A stretch of DNA of 64,000 bases from assembly GCA_028284065.1 (NCBI GenBank), contig JANQSJ010000011.1:186001-250000 (forward strand), in the 5' to 3' direction. Source of the DNA: Parvularculaceae bacterium. GTDB taxonomy: Bacteria; Pseudomonadota; Alphaproteobacteria; Caulobacterales; Parvularculaceae. The position numbers and the translations under genes are program-made. Positions within the stretch are counted from its first letter, which is position 1; each line of letters begins with the position of its first letter. This document shows positions 8,649-17,734 of the stretch, in pieces. The notes under the pieces were generated by a model, which ran no database searches, was not told the origin of the DNA, and saw only the letters and a list, made by a program, of their open reading frames with translations.

Positions 8649-9737
8649 CTACTCAAGGGCGGGGGCGGTGTAACCCCACTTTGCGATGAAGTGAGCCATC
8701 CGCGACGACACCTTGGCGGCATCCTCGGCGCTGTAGGCGAAGCGGTTTTTCTCAAAACTCTTCACCGAGGCGAGATAGGCCTCGAATTTCGGCTTCGCTT
8801 CGGCAAAGCCTGGCAAGGCGAGGGCTCGATAGATCTCCTCGATCGCGGCCATGGGCTCGGCGTCGAAATCGTCGTATCGCAACTCGACGAAACGGTTCGC
8901 CGAGGCGCCGTCAACGTCTCGCTCCATCGCCCGCATCATTCGGTCATAGACGGTGAAAATCGCTTCATCGATATCGACATGGGCGTAATCCTGCAGCGCA
9001 AACTCGGCCAGAAGCTTGCGGTAGAAGTTCCGCATTGACACGAAGACGTCATAGGGATTGCGGTGGATGTGGACAAACTTCGCTGCAGGAAACATCTCGC
9101 GCAGGAGGGCGAACCGGCCGGTGTAGACCGGGTTCTTTATCATCATCGGCTTGCCGCCCTGAAGCTTCGACAGCCGACGCAGGAGATAGGCGAAGCGCGC
9201 CTTCCAATGGTCGATTTCGTGCTCCGTGCAGCCGTCGAAGAAAAGCCCCCGGTTTAGAAACTCCGCGAACGCCTTCGGGAAATAGATGCCGTGATAAAAA
9301 GAAAGCTCGGACATGTTCGCGATGGCGATCTCGTCCTCTTGCGGGCTTTCGGGCGTCACCGGGATCTTGTCGATATACCGATGCTCGGGCAACGCGCGTT
9401 CCAGAAGGGGCCGCAAGACACGCGCGATCCCGAACAGATCCCAGGGCAGGCCGGTGGCGATCGGCGGCACGTAGCCAAAGTCGCCGCTCTTCACGAGCGT
9501 GTTGTAGAGATGCGTCGTGCCGGATCGCCAATGCCCCAGCAGAAAAACGGGCGCCTGCAGGTCCTCTACGCGTGGAAGGCCGCCATCGGAGAGGAGGCGC
9601 TCGGTCAGCGAAAACGGCTGGCGGGCGGCGACCGACAAGGCGACGCCGGCGAAATCAAAGACCCGTCCCGGCGCGCCGGCGCGCGCCACCACGGCGGCGA
9701 GCGTGGCCGGATCGGCGCCGCTCAACGGATGGGCCAT
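8649..9737 (-). CDS. Sulfotransferase family protein
   Basis: A 362-residue PAPS-dependent sulfotransferase (Sulfotransfer_3 type). The 5'-phosphosulfate loop GHWRSGTTHLYNT starts at residue 69 and the 3'-phosphate-binding region HIHRNPYDVFVSM spans about 224-236. A sulfate would be moved from PAPS to an unknown hydroxyl or amine acceptor. The ATG at 9737 has GAGGAG five bases upstream, which decides it over the longer frame. It lies 88 bp ahead of the paraoxonase-like gene on the same strand, so the run sulfotransferase-paraoxonase-hpnA may be one transcript. No signal peptide or membrane helix is seen. Confidence 0.85.
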   Translation of the reverse strand: MAHPLSGADPATLAAVVARAGAPGRVFDFAGVALSVAARQPFSLTERLLSDGGLPRVEDLQAPVFLLGHWRSGTTHLYNTLVKSGDFGYVPPIATGLPWDLFGIARVLRPLLERALPEHRYIDKIPVTPESPQEDEIAIANMSELSFYHGIYFPKAFAEFLNRGLFFDGCTEHEIDHWKARFAYLLRRLSKLQGGKPMMIKNPVYTGRFALLREMFPAAKFVHIHRNPYDVFVSMRNFYRKLLAEFALQDYAHVDIDEAIFTVYDRMMRAMERDVDGASANRFVELRYDDFDAEPMAAIEEIYRALALPGFAEAKPKFEAYLASVKSFEKNRFAYSAEDAAKVSSRMAHFIAKWGYTAPALE

Positions 9738-9927
9738 ATCGTCTCCTCTATTCTGGCCGCGAGAGCCTGACATCGGGTGTGAGGGACCGCCGATATCTTA
9801 TAGAAAAACCGGCGAAACTCGCTCGCCTACCCGGTGTTTACCGACTTGTCACGTAAAGCCCGCCGCCGGCCTTACCTTCCCAGGCGATCCGCAGTAAACG
9901 GGGAATCGCCGCCCGCGCGCCGATAGC

Positions 9928-11751
9928 ATGTTTAAGATTAATCCGCCGCCTATCGACGCTAAGGCGTCCAACAAACCGGCCTCCGTGCGCCGCCGCCGGG
10001 CTGCGGCCCTTGCCGCAACCGCCCTCGCCTCGGCGCCGGCGCCGCTCGCCGCTGCGGAAAACTATGAATTCAGGATTGAAGGCGCGCCGGCGGAACTCGC
10101 CGAACGGCTTGCCCAAATATCCCAGCTCGCATTGGAGAAACGGCGCTATCCAACCGCCGCGGCGGTGCGGCGCGCGGGACAGCAGGACGCCCGGGCAATC
10201 GAGAACGCGCTGCGATCCTCCGGCTATTATCGCGCCTCGGCGCGGCTTGAGCTTGGCGAAAGCGACGAACCTGACGGCAAGTTATCGGCGACTGTGCGCG
10301 CTGACCCGGGACCGCTGTTCGCGATCAACGAGCATATCGTCGTCTTCCTCGACGACGGCCCGGAAGACAGACCGCGCGGCGCAGGGGCGCTTGGGCTCGA
10401 CCTTGCGCCGGATTCCAGCGGCGCGGCGCTGGCGGCGGCCGGAACACGCCTTATCGAGGCCTACTGGAACGCGGGCTACCCTCAGGCGCGAAGCGTCTCG
10501 CGGCGCGTTGAGGTGCTGCCGCCCGACGAGACCGGGGCGGCGCGCGCCAGGGCGATTTACGAAGTTGAAAGCGGTCCCCGCGCTCGTTTCGGCGAGCTGG
10601 AGGTGTCCGGCGCTAGACGCACAAGCGAAACATTCCTCGGCAAACTGACGGAATGGCGGGAGGGCGAGCTTTTCGACCGCGCCAAGCTTATCGCCTATCA
10701 GGATCGGCTCATCGCAACGAACATATTTGAAAGCGTCGATGTCGCGCCGGGCGTTTTGGATGAGGGCGGCGCCGCGCCGGTGATTGTCGACCTCGAGGAG
10801 CGCAAGCCGCGCACGTTCGGCGTCGGCGTTTCTTTCTCGACCGTCGAAGGCCTCGGCGGCCGGCTGTTCCTCGAATACCGCAATGTCCTTGGCGCCGGCG
10901 AAACGGCGCGTTTTGATATCGCTGCGACGGAAATCGCCCAGGAAGCGCAGCTTACGTTCAACAAGCCGTTTCCGAGACTGCCGGGGGAGGCTTTCGCCTC
11001 CGTCGGCTTCACCAACGAAACGACGGCAGCGTTCGACGCGCGCACGGTCAGCGCATCTGCTGGGCTCGCCAAGCGCTGGCTCGACGGAAGGCTTCAGACC
11101 CGCGCAGGCCTCGGCTTCGAGACGACCCGGCTGGAAACAGCGGATACGGATGAAAGAAACTATTTCGTCTCGCTGCCGCTTTCCGTCATCTGGGACAACG
11201 AGGACGACCCCCTTGCGTTGACGCGAGGCGCGCGCGCTTCGGTGTCGCTGACGCCGTTCGTCGGCTCTGCCGCATTCACGCAGGTCGATATCGCTGCGCG
11301 CAGCCGCCGTAATTTTGGCGAAAATGACAAGTACACATTCGCGGGGCGCATTCGGCTCGGTTCGGTGTTTGGCGCTTCTTTCGAGAACATTCCGCAAAAC
11401 AGGCGGCTGTTCTCCGGCGGCGGTTCATCGGTGCGCGGGTTTGACTTCCAGGCGGTCGGGCCGCTCGACGACGACGGCGCCCCCACCGGCGGACGATCAG
11501 TGATTGAGGCGGCGCTGGAGGCGAGAATGAAGGTCGCCGCCAACATCCAGGCGGCCGCCTTTATCGACGCCGGGTCGGTGTCAGAACGCGCAGCATGGGA
11601 TTTCGGCGGGGATTATTTTGTCGGCGTCGGCGGAGGCGCGCGGTATCTTTCGCCGATCGGACCATTGAGGGTCGATTTCGCACTGCCGCTGGAACGGCGT
11701 TCATCGGATAGGGCATGGCAGCTTTACATCTCAATAGGACAGCCGTTTTGA
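9928..11751 (+). CDS. tamA: Autotransporter assembly outer-membrane protein TamA (Omp85 family)
   Basis: A 607-residue Omp85-superfamily protein. A signal peptide (Arg-rich start, Ala-rich core ending near residue 46) is followed by about 200 residues of POTRA-type repeats, including SGYYRASARLELG and NAGYPQARSVSRRVEV, and a C-terminal D15/bacterial surface antigen barrel from about residue 300. The barrel holds SSVRGF, the conserved L6-loop type motif, and ends in a terminal aromatic strand QLYISIGQPF. TamA pairs with inner-membrane TamB, encoded directly downstream with a one-base stop/start overlap (TGATG). The complex helps move lipids and proteins to the outer membrane. Confidence 0.9.
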   Translation: MFKINPPPIDAKASNKPASVRRRRAAALAATALASAPAPLAAAENYEFRIEGAPAELAERLAQISQLALEKRRYPTAAAVRRAGQQDARAIENALRSSGYYRASARLELGESDEPDGKLSATVRADPGPLFAINEHIVVFLDDGPEDRPRGAGALGLDLAPDSSGAALAAAGTRLIEAYWNAGYPQARSVSRRVEVLPPDETGAARARAIYEVESGPRARFGELEVSGARRTSETFLGKLTEWREGELFDRAKLIAYQDRLIATNIFESVDVAPGVLDEGGAAPVIVDLEERKPRTFGVGVSFSTVEGLGGRLFLEYRNVLGAGETARFDIAATEIAQEAQLTFNKPFPRLPGEAFASVGFTNETTAAFDARTVSASAGLAKRWLDGRLQTRAGLGFETTRLETADTDERNYFVSLPLSVIWDNEDDPLALTRGARASVSLTPFVGSAAFTQVDIAARSRRNFGENDKYTFAGRIRLGSVFGASFENIPQNRRLFSGGGSSVRGFDFQAVGPLDDDGAPTGGRSVIEAALEARMKVAANIQAAAFIDAGSVSERAAWDFGGDYFVGVGGGARYLSPIGPLRVDFALPLERRSSDRAWQLYISIGQPF

Positions 11752-14700
11752 TGCGTACGTTATTCGTCATCGCCGCAGCGCTCGCGGGACTTATCCTCAT
11801 CGCGTGTCTCGGCGCTGCGGCCGCTCTATTCACCTCGCCCGGCCGCAGCGTGCTCGTCGATGTAGCGGAACGCCAGATTGGCGCGAGCCTTGGCGGCGAG
11901 GCGGAGATTGGCGCGTTAGCCGGCGCGCCTCCCCGCATCGTCGAACTCAACGATGTCGCGCTTTCCGGCGAAGAAGGTCCCTGGCTGGAGATTTCCCAGA
12001 TATCGGCGCGCTGGCGGCCTGCGGCGCTGCTTCGCGGACGCATTGAGATAGATCTTATCGAAATAGCCGACGCCGCGGTGCTCGGCGAACTGCCAGCCAG
12101 TCCGGAAACTGATGATGCGTCTTCCGCGGCATTCAACCTTCCCCGCCTGCCCCGCTCGCTGCCGACTATTTCGGTCGATACATTCCGTATCAGGAATTTC
12201 CGAGTCACTGAGGCGGTAGCTGAACGCTCTTACATATTTGACGCGGACGGGGCGGCGAAAATCCGGCCAACCGCAATGGATGTCGCCTTTTCCGTGCGAG
12301 AGGGAGGCGGAGCGGATACGCTTGATCTTGCGATGTCCTTCGACGCGCGGACGCCGGATCAGCCGCGCGCAGGCTTGGAGCTGGAACTGGAAAGCGCGAG
12401 CGATGGCGCGCTCGCATCGCTCATTGACGCCGGCGGTCCCGTCAGCCTGCGCGCCAATGCGGACGCGCCTTTGTCGGACTTCAAAATCGGGCTTGACGCG
12501 GACATCGGCGAGCTCATGGGCATAGACGCTATTGGAACGGCGAATCTCATGACGGGCGACGCGATCGCGCTTGTCGGCGAAGCGCGCGCGGGGCCAGGTC
12601 TGCCGCAGATGCAGGAGGCAGTGGGACAGGTCGTCACCCTCGCGGCAAACGCGCGAGCGGCGGACGACGGCCGTTTTCAGCTCGAGATCGAGGATCTGAG
12701 CGCCGACGCCGGCGCCGTCTCAGGCGTTATCGACGTCACCGCGGAGCGTGACGGGCGCCTCAAGAATGTCGATGCGAGGCTGCAAATGGCGCCGAGAGGG
12801 CGCGCGCTCAAATCCATCTCTGAACGTCTGGGCGATGAGCTCGAGCTTTCGGCTCGGTTGTTGCGCGAGGGCGGCGACGCGCTTCCGTATGCGTTCGATG
12901 CGCAGTTGACGGCTGACATGATCTCCGCCGCCTTTGAAGATGGGCGTACGGACCTTTCAACCCGCGCCAGCGGACGCCTTGTCATCACGGCGCCAGACAT
13001 CATGCCCGTCGCCGGGCTTCCCGGCCGATCGGTCGAAACCGCGCTTATTGCGACGATTGACGCAGCCGCTGGCGGCGCGCTTGCCGCCGAAGAGATCAGG
13101 CTAACGCTGAACGGGGCGCAGGCGCTCCTTGGCGCGGCGCGCGTCGACTCCGACGCGAACGTCATCGAAGCCGAGGCGAGGTTCGACCTTGCAATGGACG
13201 TGGCAAACGCCCTCCTCAATGGCGCGGAGTTCCTCGGACCCGTGAGCGGCGATATTGCGGCGACGGGCGCGCTCGATAACTTTAGCGTCGCCCTCAACGC
13301 AATCGCGCCCGCCATCGCCGTCAATGGCGTGGCGAGCCCACCGGCGCGCCTTCAAGCCGACCTCACCGGTCTGCCAGGACGTCCCAGCGCATCGATCGAC
13401 GCCACGGACGAACGCGGCCAAAGGCGCCTGACCGCGCAGTTTGAGACCGACCCGCAGGGCGCTTTCGCTATCCCGTCAATTTCCTTCACCGGCGCCGGCT
13501 TCGGTCTGTCCGGCAACGCCGCGACGTCGGCGGACTTTTCCAACATTGCGCTTGCGCTGACCTATGCCGGACAAGCGGGCGCGGAACCTTTCCCGGGCTT
13601 CCGGCTCGTTGGCGACGCCGCGGTGGAAGCGCGGCTCGACAGCTCGCGCAACAACCTTGCCGCCGCGGTCACGTCGGACAGCTTGCAGGTCGGCGACGCC
13701 GCAATCGAGGGGCTCACATTTTCGGTGAATGGTCCGCAGGACAGCGCGCCGCTCAGCATGTCGCTCGACAGAGTCTCCTCCGGCGGCGAGCCTATAGTCT
13801 CGGAGCTTTCTCTTACGGGAAACGTCGACGCAGCCGCGAGCGCGCTGCGGCTTGATAAGGCGTCGACCTTTTTTGAGAGTACGCAGTTTCGCCTATCCCA
13901 ACCGGCGTCTTTCGCATTTGGCGACGCGATCGTGATTGACGGACTGCGGGTTTCGACAAGCCTCGGCGGGGAGCTTGCGCTCAATGCGAGCCTGGAGCCG
14001 GCGCGATGGCGCGCCCGCATTTCGGCGTCGCGGTTCGCGCCGCCAGGCGCGCCCAGTCTTGTCGACGCGTCCATCTCTCTTGATACAGACGAAAAAGTGC
14101 CCGCTCGCGGGCGCATATCTCTTTTGCCAGTTTTCTCAGAGATAGAGGCCACGCCCGTTGTCGCTGATGTCGTTTGGGACGGTCGGACAGCGCGCCTCAG
14201 GAACGCAGACGCCGATGACGCTGCGCCCGGTCTTGAATTCGACCTCGCCGCCCCCGCCTTACTGACCCGAGGCGATAGCCTCGAGGTTGATTTTGCCGGG
14301 GATGTGAACGGCCGTGTCGCGTACAAGGGCCGGGCGGAGACGCTCGCCAAATTGGGGCCGGCCGCGGCGCAAACCCTTGAAGGCGATCTCGACTTCACGG
14401 CGGACATATCCGGCGCAATTGATGCGCCGCAACTGGCTTCCCGCCTGTCGCTGACGGACGGCGGGTACACCGAACCGATCTCGGGGCTGACATTGACGCA
14501 CCTTCGGTTCGATGCCGATGCGTCGGCGACCGGCGCCGACGCTGGTCGCCTTTCATTCTCCGGCGAAGCGGCGGGCGCGAACCAGGACGCCGCCAGCATT
14601 TTCGTCAATGGCGAGGCTGCGCTCGGGGAAACGTCGAACGTGGATATGCGCCTCAGCCTGAAGGACGCGGTCGTTTCGGCGCAATATGTGTCGAGCCTTC

Positions 14701-15638
14701 GGGCGAACGGCGACCTCCGACTTGCTGGCGCCCTCGATGCGTTGAAGGCGAGCGGCGCGCTCGTCATTAACGAGCTCAATGTCGAAGTCGAACCGCCGCC
14801 AGCGGCCGGTTTCACGCCGGTCGACATCACCGATCCGATGGCGGAGGGGGACGCCGTGGCGGCCGCCAGGTCAGATGCGCCCGCCGGCGCATCCAGCAGT
14901 GCAGACACGACGCCCGTTGCGCTCGATATCAGGATCGATGCGCCGGATCGGTTGTTTGTACGCGGACTGGGGCTCGAAAGCGAATGGAGCGCCGGCCTGT
15001 CAATTTCCGGCTCAAGCGCCGCGCCCCTCGTGCTGGGAGGCATTTCGCTGCGTCGCGGCTATCTAGACTTCACCGGCCGTCGGTTCGATCTGACAGAGGG
15101 CGAAATCGCTTTCGATCGGCTCGGCGCGAACAATCCCCGACTTGATCTGGTCGCCCAATATGAGACGTCGACGGACGTTATTGCCGCATTGAACGTCGGC
15201 GGCCGCGCGCAAACGCCCGAAATTACGCTGAGTTCTACGCCGTCGCTGCCGCGAGAGGACGTGATGGCGCTAATCCTCTTCGGCAAGCCTGCGCAGGAGC
15301 TTTCGGCGTTTGAATCTCTTCAGATTGCGCAGGCGCTCGCGCAGTTAAGCGGCGCGAGCCCCTTCGGCGGAGGCGGCGGGGGCCTCACTGGCGGCGCACG
15401 GTCGGCCCTGGGGCTCGACATGTTGAACCTCAATCTCGCATCGCCCGGCGGCTCGCAATCCTTGACCGTCGGCAAATATGTTGCGGACGGCCTGTTCGTC
15501 TCCGCAACCCAGAGCGCACGAGGCGATGAGGGCGCCGTCCGCGTCGAATACGAACTGACCAATTCGCTGTCCGTCGAATCCGAACTGCAACAGGACGGCG
15601 ATCAGACTGTTTCGGCAAATTGGAAGACGGACTTTTGA
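11751..15638 (+). CDS. tamB: Translocation and assembly module protein TamB (AsmA-like, DUF490)
   Basis: A 1295-residue protein with an N-terminal signal anchor (MRTLFVIAAALAGLILIACLGAA), a very long stretch of beta-rich repeats, and the C-terminal DUF490/TamB domain with SSTPSLPREDVMALILFGK and a final SANWKTDF. The family forms a hydrophobic beta-groove bridging the periplasm. The ATG at 11751 overlaps the tamA stop by one base; an upstream ATG at 11715 would overlap tamA by 37 bp and delay the anchor. The two genes clearly form an operon. The length is normal for TamB. Confidence 0.92.
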   Translation: MRTLFVIAAALAGLILIACLGAAAALFTSPGRSVLVDVAERQIGASLGGEAEIGALAGAPPRIVELNDVALSGEEGPWLEISQISARWRPAALLRGRIEIDLIEIADAAVLGELPASPETDDASSAAFNLPRLPRSLPTISVDTFRIRNFRVTEAVAERSYIFDADGAAKIRPTAMDVAFSVREGGGADTLDLAMSFDARTPDQPRAGLELELESASDGALASLIDAGGPVSLRANADAPLSDFKIGLDADIGELMGIDAIGTANLMTGDAIALVGEARAGPGLPQMQEAVGQVVTLAANARAADDGRFQLEIEDLSADAGAVSGVIDVTAERDGRLKNVDARLQMAPRGRALKSISERLGDELELSARLLREGGDALPYAFDAQLTADMISAAFEDGRTDLSTRASGRLVITAPDIMPVAGLPGRSVETALIATIDAAAGGALAAEEIRLTLNGAQALLGAARVDSDANVIEAEARFDLAMDVANALLNGAEFLGPVSGDIAATGALDNFSVALNAIAPAIAVNGVASPPARLQADLTGLPGRPSASIDATDERGQRRLTAQFETDPQGAFAIPSISFTGAGFGLSGNAATSADFSNIALALTYAGQAGAEPFPGFRLVGDAAVEARLDSSRNNLAAAVTSDSLQVGDAAIEGLTFSVNGPQDSAPLSMSLDRVSSGGEPIVSELSLTGNVDAAASALRLDKASTFFESTQFRLSQPASFAFGDAIVIDGLRVSTSLGGELALNASLEPARWRARISASRFAPPGAPSLVDASISLDTDEKVPARGRISLLPVFSEIEATPVVADVVWDGRTARLRNADADDAAPGLEFDLAAPALLTRGDSLEVDFAGDVNGRVAYKGRAETLAKLGPAAAQTLEGDLDFTADISGAIDAPQLASRLSLTDGGYTEPISGLTLTHLRFDADASATGADAGRLSFSGEAAGANQDAASIFVNGEAALGETSNVDMRLSLKDAVVSAQYVSSLRANGDLRLAGALDALKASGALVINELNVEVEPPPAAGFTPVDITDPMAEGDAVAAARSDAPAGASSSADTTPVALDIRIDAPDRLFVRGLGLESEWSAGLSISGSSAAPLVLGGISLRRGYLDFTGRRFDLTEGEIAFDRLGANNPRLDLVAQYETSTDVIAALNVGGRAQTPEITLSSTPSLPREDVMALILFGKPAQELSAFESLQIAQALAQLSGASPFGGGGGGLTGGARSALGLDMLNLNLASPGGSQSLTVGKYVADGLFVSATQSARGDEGAVRVEYELTNSLSVESELQQDGDQTVSANWKTDF

Positions 15639-16038
15639 CAGCGAATTTGTTCAAGGCGGCGCAATGTAGGCTGGAAGCCCATGGACGCTGGCGACGAATG
15701 GCGTGAACTGTCTGGACTCTGACCAATGGGGCGACAGCGCCCATTTGGCGATCGATGTAGACGCGACGACGCGTTCAGCAGGCCTTCGCGCATAGTCAGC
15801 GCCTTCTCGGCGCGATCAAGGCGGTCCGCCGACGCACGCAACTGGGAAAGGCGCGTCAGCGGACCTTGAAGCCGCTGCGTTCGCACTGCGCCGCGACTGA
15901 TGTGGACATTCAGGACCGCACTTCCCTGAATGACAAGCTTCGTACGCGATGTAAAAAAACATGGATCAGCCGGTCGCGGCAGCGTCGAACAACCACGCCT
16001 TGCGCGCTGTGGGCGGACGATAGGCCTAACTCGGCCGA
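15639..16038. other. 400-bp intergenic region with no supported gene
   Basis: This stretch lies between the convergent tamB and a membrane protein gene. No ribosome binding site plus credible open frame was found. On the minus strand a frame from about 15950 to 15700 has a plausible helical stretch (SQLRASADRLDRAEKALTMREG) but no in-frame ATG with a ribosome site, and a run of seven T (minus strand, near 15953-15959) sits where a start would need to be one base shorter. It may be a gene remnant. No terminator hairpin with a T run was seen. Confidence 0.4.
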
Positions 16039-16416
16039 CTATGGACTAGATTTGATAAACGCGCGCCGGTAGGCGGCGGTCCCGACGAGATAGAGGATCT
16101 CAGCGTCAAAAACCCTGTTCGCCGCGCTGGCGACCCAAAACCACTCTCGCTTGCCGTCAAGGTGAAAAGCGGCAGTGGCGAGATACCAGACGCTCAAAAG
16201 CGCGTTTGCGCCGCACAGCGGCACAGGTATCCACGATCCCCTGGAAAGCCGGAAAAAGACTCCCGCCAACCCCAGATGCGTGGCGGAGAGCGCGACCATC
16301 ATCGTCCGACGATGATCAGCCACGAGAAACAAATAGACTAAGAGGCTGACGCCCCAGCCAGTAGCCAGAGCCGCAGCGGACAATATGATTTTTGGCGAAC
16401 GGGATGAGCGGGACAT
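16039..16416 (-). CDS. Hypothetical membrane protein, four predicted helices
   Basis: A 125-residue protein with about four hydrophobic segments (roughly residues 10-33, 38-57, 66-86 and 97-115) separated by short charged loops. I do not recognise the family. The in-frame ATG at 16416 is used; the longer frame starts with TTG and adds six residues. It follows the next hypothetical gene by 41 bp on the same strand and converges on tamB. The hydrophobic pattern makes it likely to be real, but nothing shows its function. Confidence 0.5.
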   Translation of the reverse strand: MSRSSRSPKIILSAAALATGWGVSLLVYLFLVADHRRTMMVALSATHLGLAGVFFRLSRGSWIPVPLCGANALLSVWYLATAAFHLDGKREWFWVASAANRVFDAEILYLVGTAAYRRAFIKSSP

Positions 16417-16457
16417 CGCCGCGACGCATAACAACGCCGCGGCGTAAAAGATGATGG

Positions 16458-16775
16458 TCAGCCAATCCCAAGCAGTGATCGCACAGTCTCCGACGACGAC
16501 GGAACACCTTTTGGAAGCCCGCTGGCCCTCAGAAAATCGAGGCCGGCGCGCTGCGCGACAACCTCCATTGTGACATGGGCTTCAGTCGTTGCGTCCGCCA
16601 GGCGCACGAGCGCGTCGGATACCTTTTGGAAGGCGGCTAGGGAAGAATCGTCGCCAGTCTTTCTGGCCGTCGCGGCGACCATCGGCCCGGCGGCAGCTAA
16701 AGCCGCGGCGAGCCCGGTGAGTTTTTTCTCAAACTGTAGCAGTTCCAATTGTTCTTTCTTCACGTCTATCGTCAT
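16458..16775 (-). CDS. Hypothetical protein, helical
   Basis: A 105-residue, mostly alpha-helical protein. Residues 5-60 are amphipathic (KKEQLELLQFEKKLTGLAA and onward), a middle segment reads AFQKVSDALVRLADATTEAH, and the tail is Ser/Gly rich. No known domain was recognised. The ATG at 16775 has GGA eight bases upstream. It is co-directional with the membrane protein gene 41 bp downstream. It could be a phage or accessory protein, but there is no evidence beyond being an isolated open frame with good codon use. Confidence 0.45.
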   Translation of the reverse strand: MTIDVKKEQLELLQFEKKLTGLAAALAAAGPMVAATARKTGDDSSLAAFQKVSDALVRLADATTEAHVTMEVVAQRAGLDFLRASGLPKGVPSSSETVRSLLGIG

Positions 16776-16907
16776 TTTTCGATCCAACAACTTATGAGGC
16801 GTTGCGATCGCGATGCAACCATGGCGCTAGCGGGATCGGTATACGCGCTCAAGTTCTGCAACCCAAGCTTGCTGTGGAAAAATAGCGCAACCATTGGAGC
16901 ATTAAGC

Positions 16908-17183
16908 ATGCCGGAAGACGCCGACGAATACGCAGAGCGGGTCGCGCGCTCGATGTGGAGAATGGCGAAACGTAAAGCGGCGGCGGCGCTTGGGAGCGCG
17001 GTGGAGCCAGCAGCGATTACCGGCCCGATGGATCAAGCAATACAAGCGTGCGGCGACGGATTTGAGCCGCTCGATCATCAAGAGTCCCGTCGCGCGCCCC
17101 GGAATCTAAGAGAATTTCTTTCGCTATTAGCTCAAGAGCTTGAGCAAGAGCCGAGTCGGCCGCGTTCGGGTCGCGAGGACTGA
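16908..17183 (+). CDS. Doubtful small ORF overlapping an antisense gene
   Basis: An open frame of 91 codons with GGAG eight bases before the ATG at 16908. The first 35 residues (MPEDADEYAERVARSMWRMA and onward) have GC-rich third codon positions like real genes here, but the last 56 residues lie opposite the C-terminal end of the gene at 17017-17580 and lose that bias. It could be a short real gene whose 3' end overlaps its convergent neighbour, or chance. No family is recognised. Confidence 0.25.
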   Translation: MPEDADEYAERVARSMWRMAKRKAAAALGSAVEPAAITGPMDQAIQACGDGFEPLDHQESRRAPRNLREFLSLLAQELEQEPSRPRSGRED

Positions 17184-17580
17184 GCACAAGCGTCGTATGA
17201 GCGACCGCCTCCGTCGCGAGGGCCGCCAGAGCGTCAAGCTCCTGACCGCTAAAAGCCGTCTCCTCACCGAGACTCGTGCGCAGCGCCTTCGATAGCGCGT
17301 CCATATCGAGATCCGACGCAAGGCGGGCGTCTCCCGCCTCAGAGAAAGCGGCGAGATCCAACACGTCCGCGCCGTCGCCATTCCCCAGCAGTTCCTCGGC
17401 GCGGACAGCGCCATTGGTCGCCATCTCGACCTTTCGCGCTTCGGCAAGGCTGAGCGCGCCACCCTCGCCTTCCGCTGCGGCATTCAGCTTTTCAGGCGAA
17501 AGGCCGAGGCGGCGGGAAAATGCATCGACGTCGTCGCCGCTCGATTGAATGTAGGAGTATAGGCGGTCGGCCGCGGACAT
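17017..17580 (-). CDS. Hypothetical protein with N-terminal Cro/YdaS-like helix-turn-helix
   Basis: A 187-residue protein. Residues about 1-62 resemble Cro/YdaS-type DNA-binding domains: DDVDAFSRRLGLSPEKL forms a likely helix-turn-helix and is followed by ARKVEMATNGAVRAEEL, the usual end of this fold. The rest is acidic and helical, without a recognised domain. It diverges from the ABC-F gene at 17735 with a 154-bp gap. It may be a small transcription regulator; the target is unknown. The 3' end overlaps a doubtful plus-strand frame. Confidence 0.6.
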   Translation of the reverse strand: MSAADRLYSYIQSSGDDVDAFSRRLGLSPEKLNAAAEGEGGALSLAEARKVEMATNGAVRAEELLGNGDGADVLDLAAFSEAGDARLASDLDMDALSKALRTSLGEETAFSGQELDALAALATEAVAHTTLVLSPRDPNAADSALAQALELIAKEILLDSGARDGTLDDRAAQIRRRTLVLLDPSGR

Positions 17581-17734
17581 GACGCAAACAAGCTCCTAAA
17601 GGCGCCGCCCCATGACTTCGCGACGACCGGCCACATGAGCAGCACGCGCGACGAGCGCGCCGCCAACGACCCTGCGCCCGGGCATGGCGAAAAACGCTCG
17701 CTTGCGGGCGAGAAAACGCTTAACCGCTTAGCAG

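Noticed and set aside
9035-9856. Long plus-strand frame (273 codons) opposite the sulfotransferase
   Set aside because: Arg/Ser/Pro-rich shadow of a well-supported gene on the other strand, with no ribosome site or domain.
13562-15043. 493-codon minus-strand frame inside tamB
   Set aside because: Arg/Ser/Ala-rich antisense shadow; tamB is clearly the real gene from its family pattern and its overlap with tamA.
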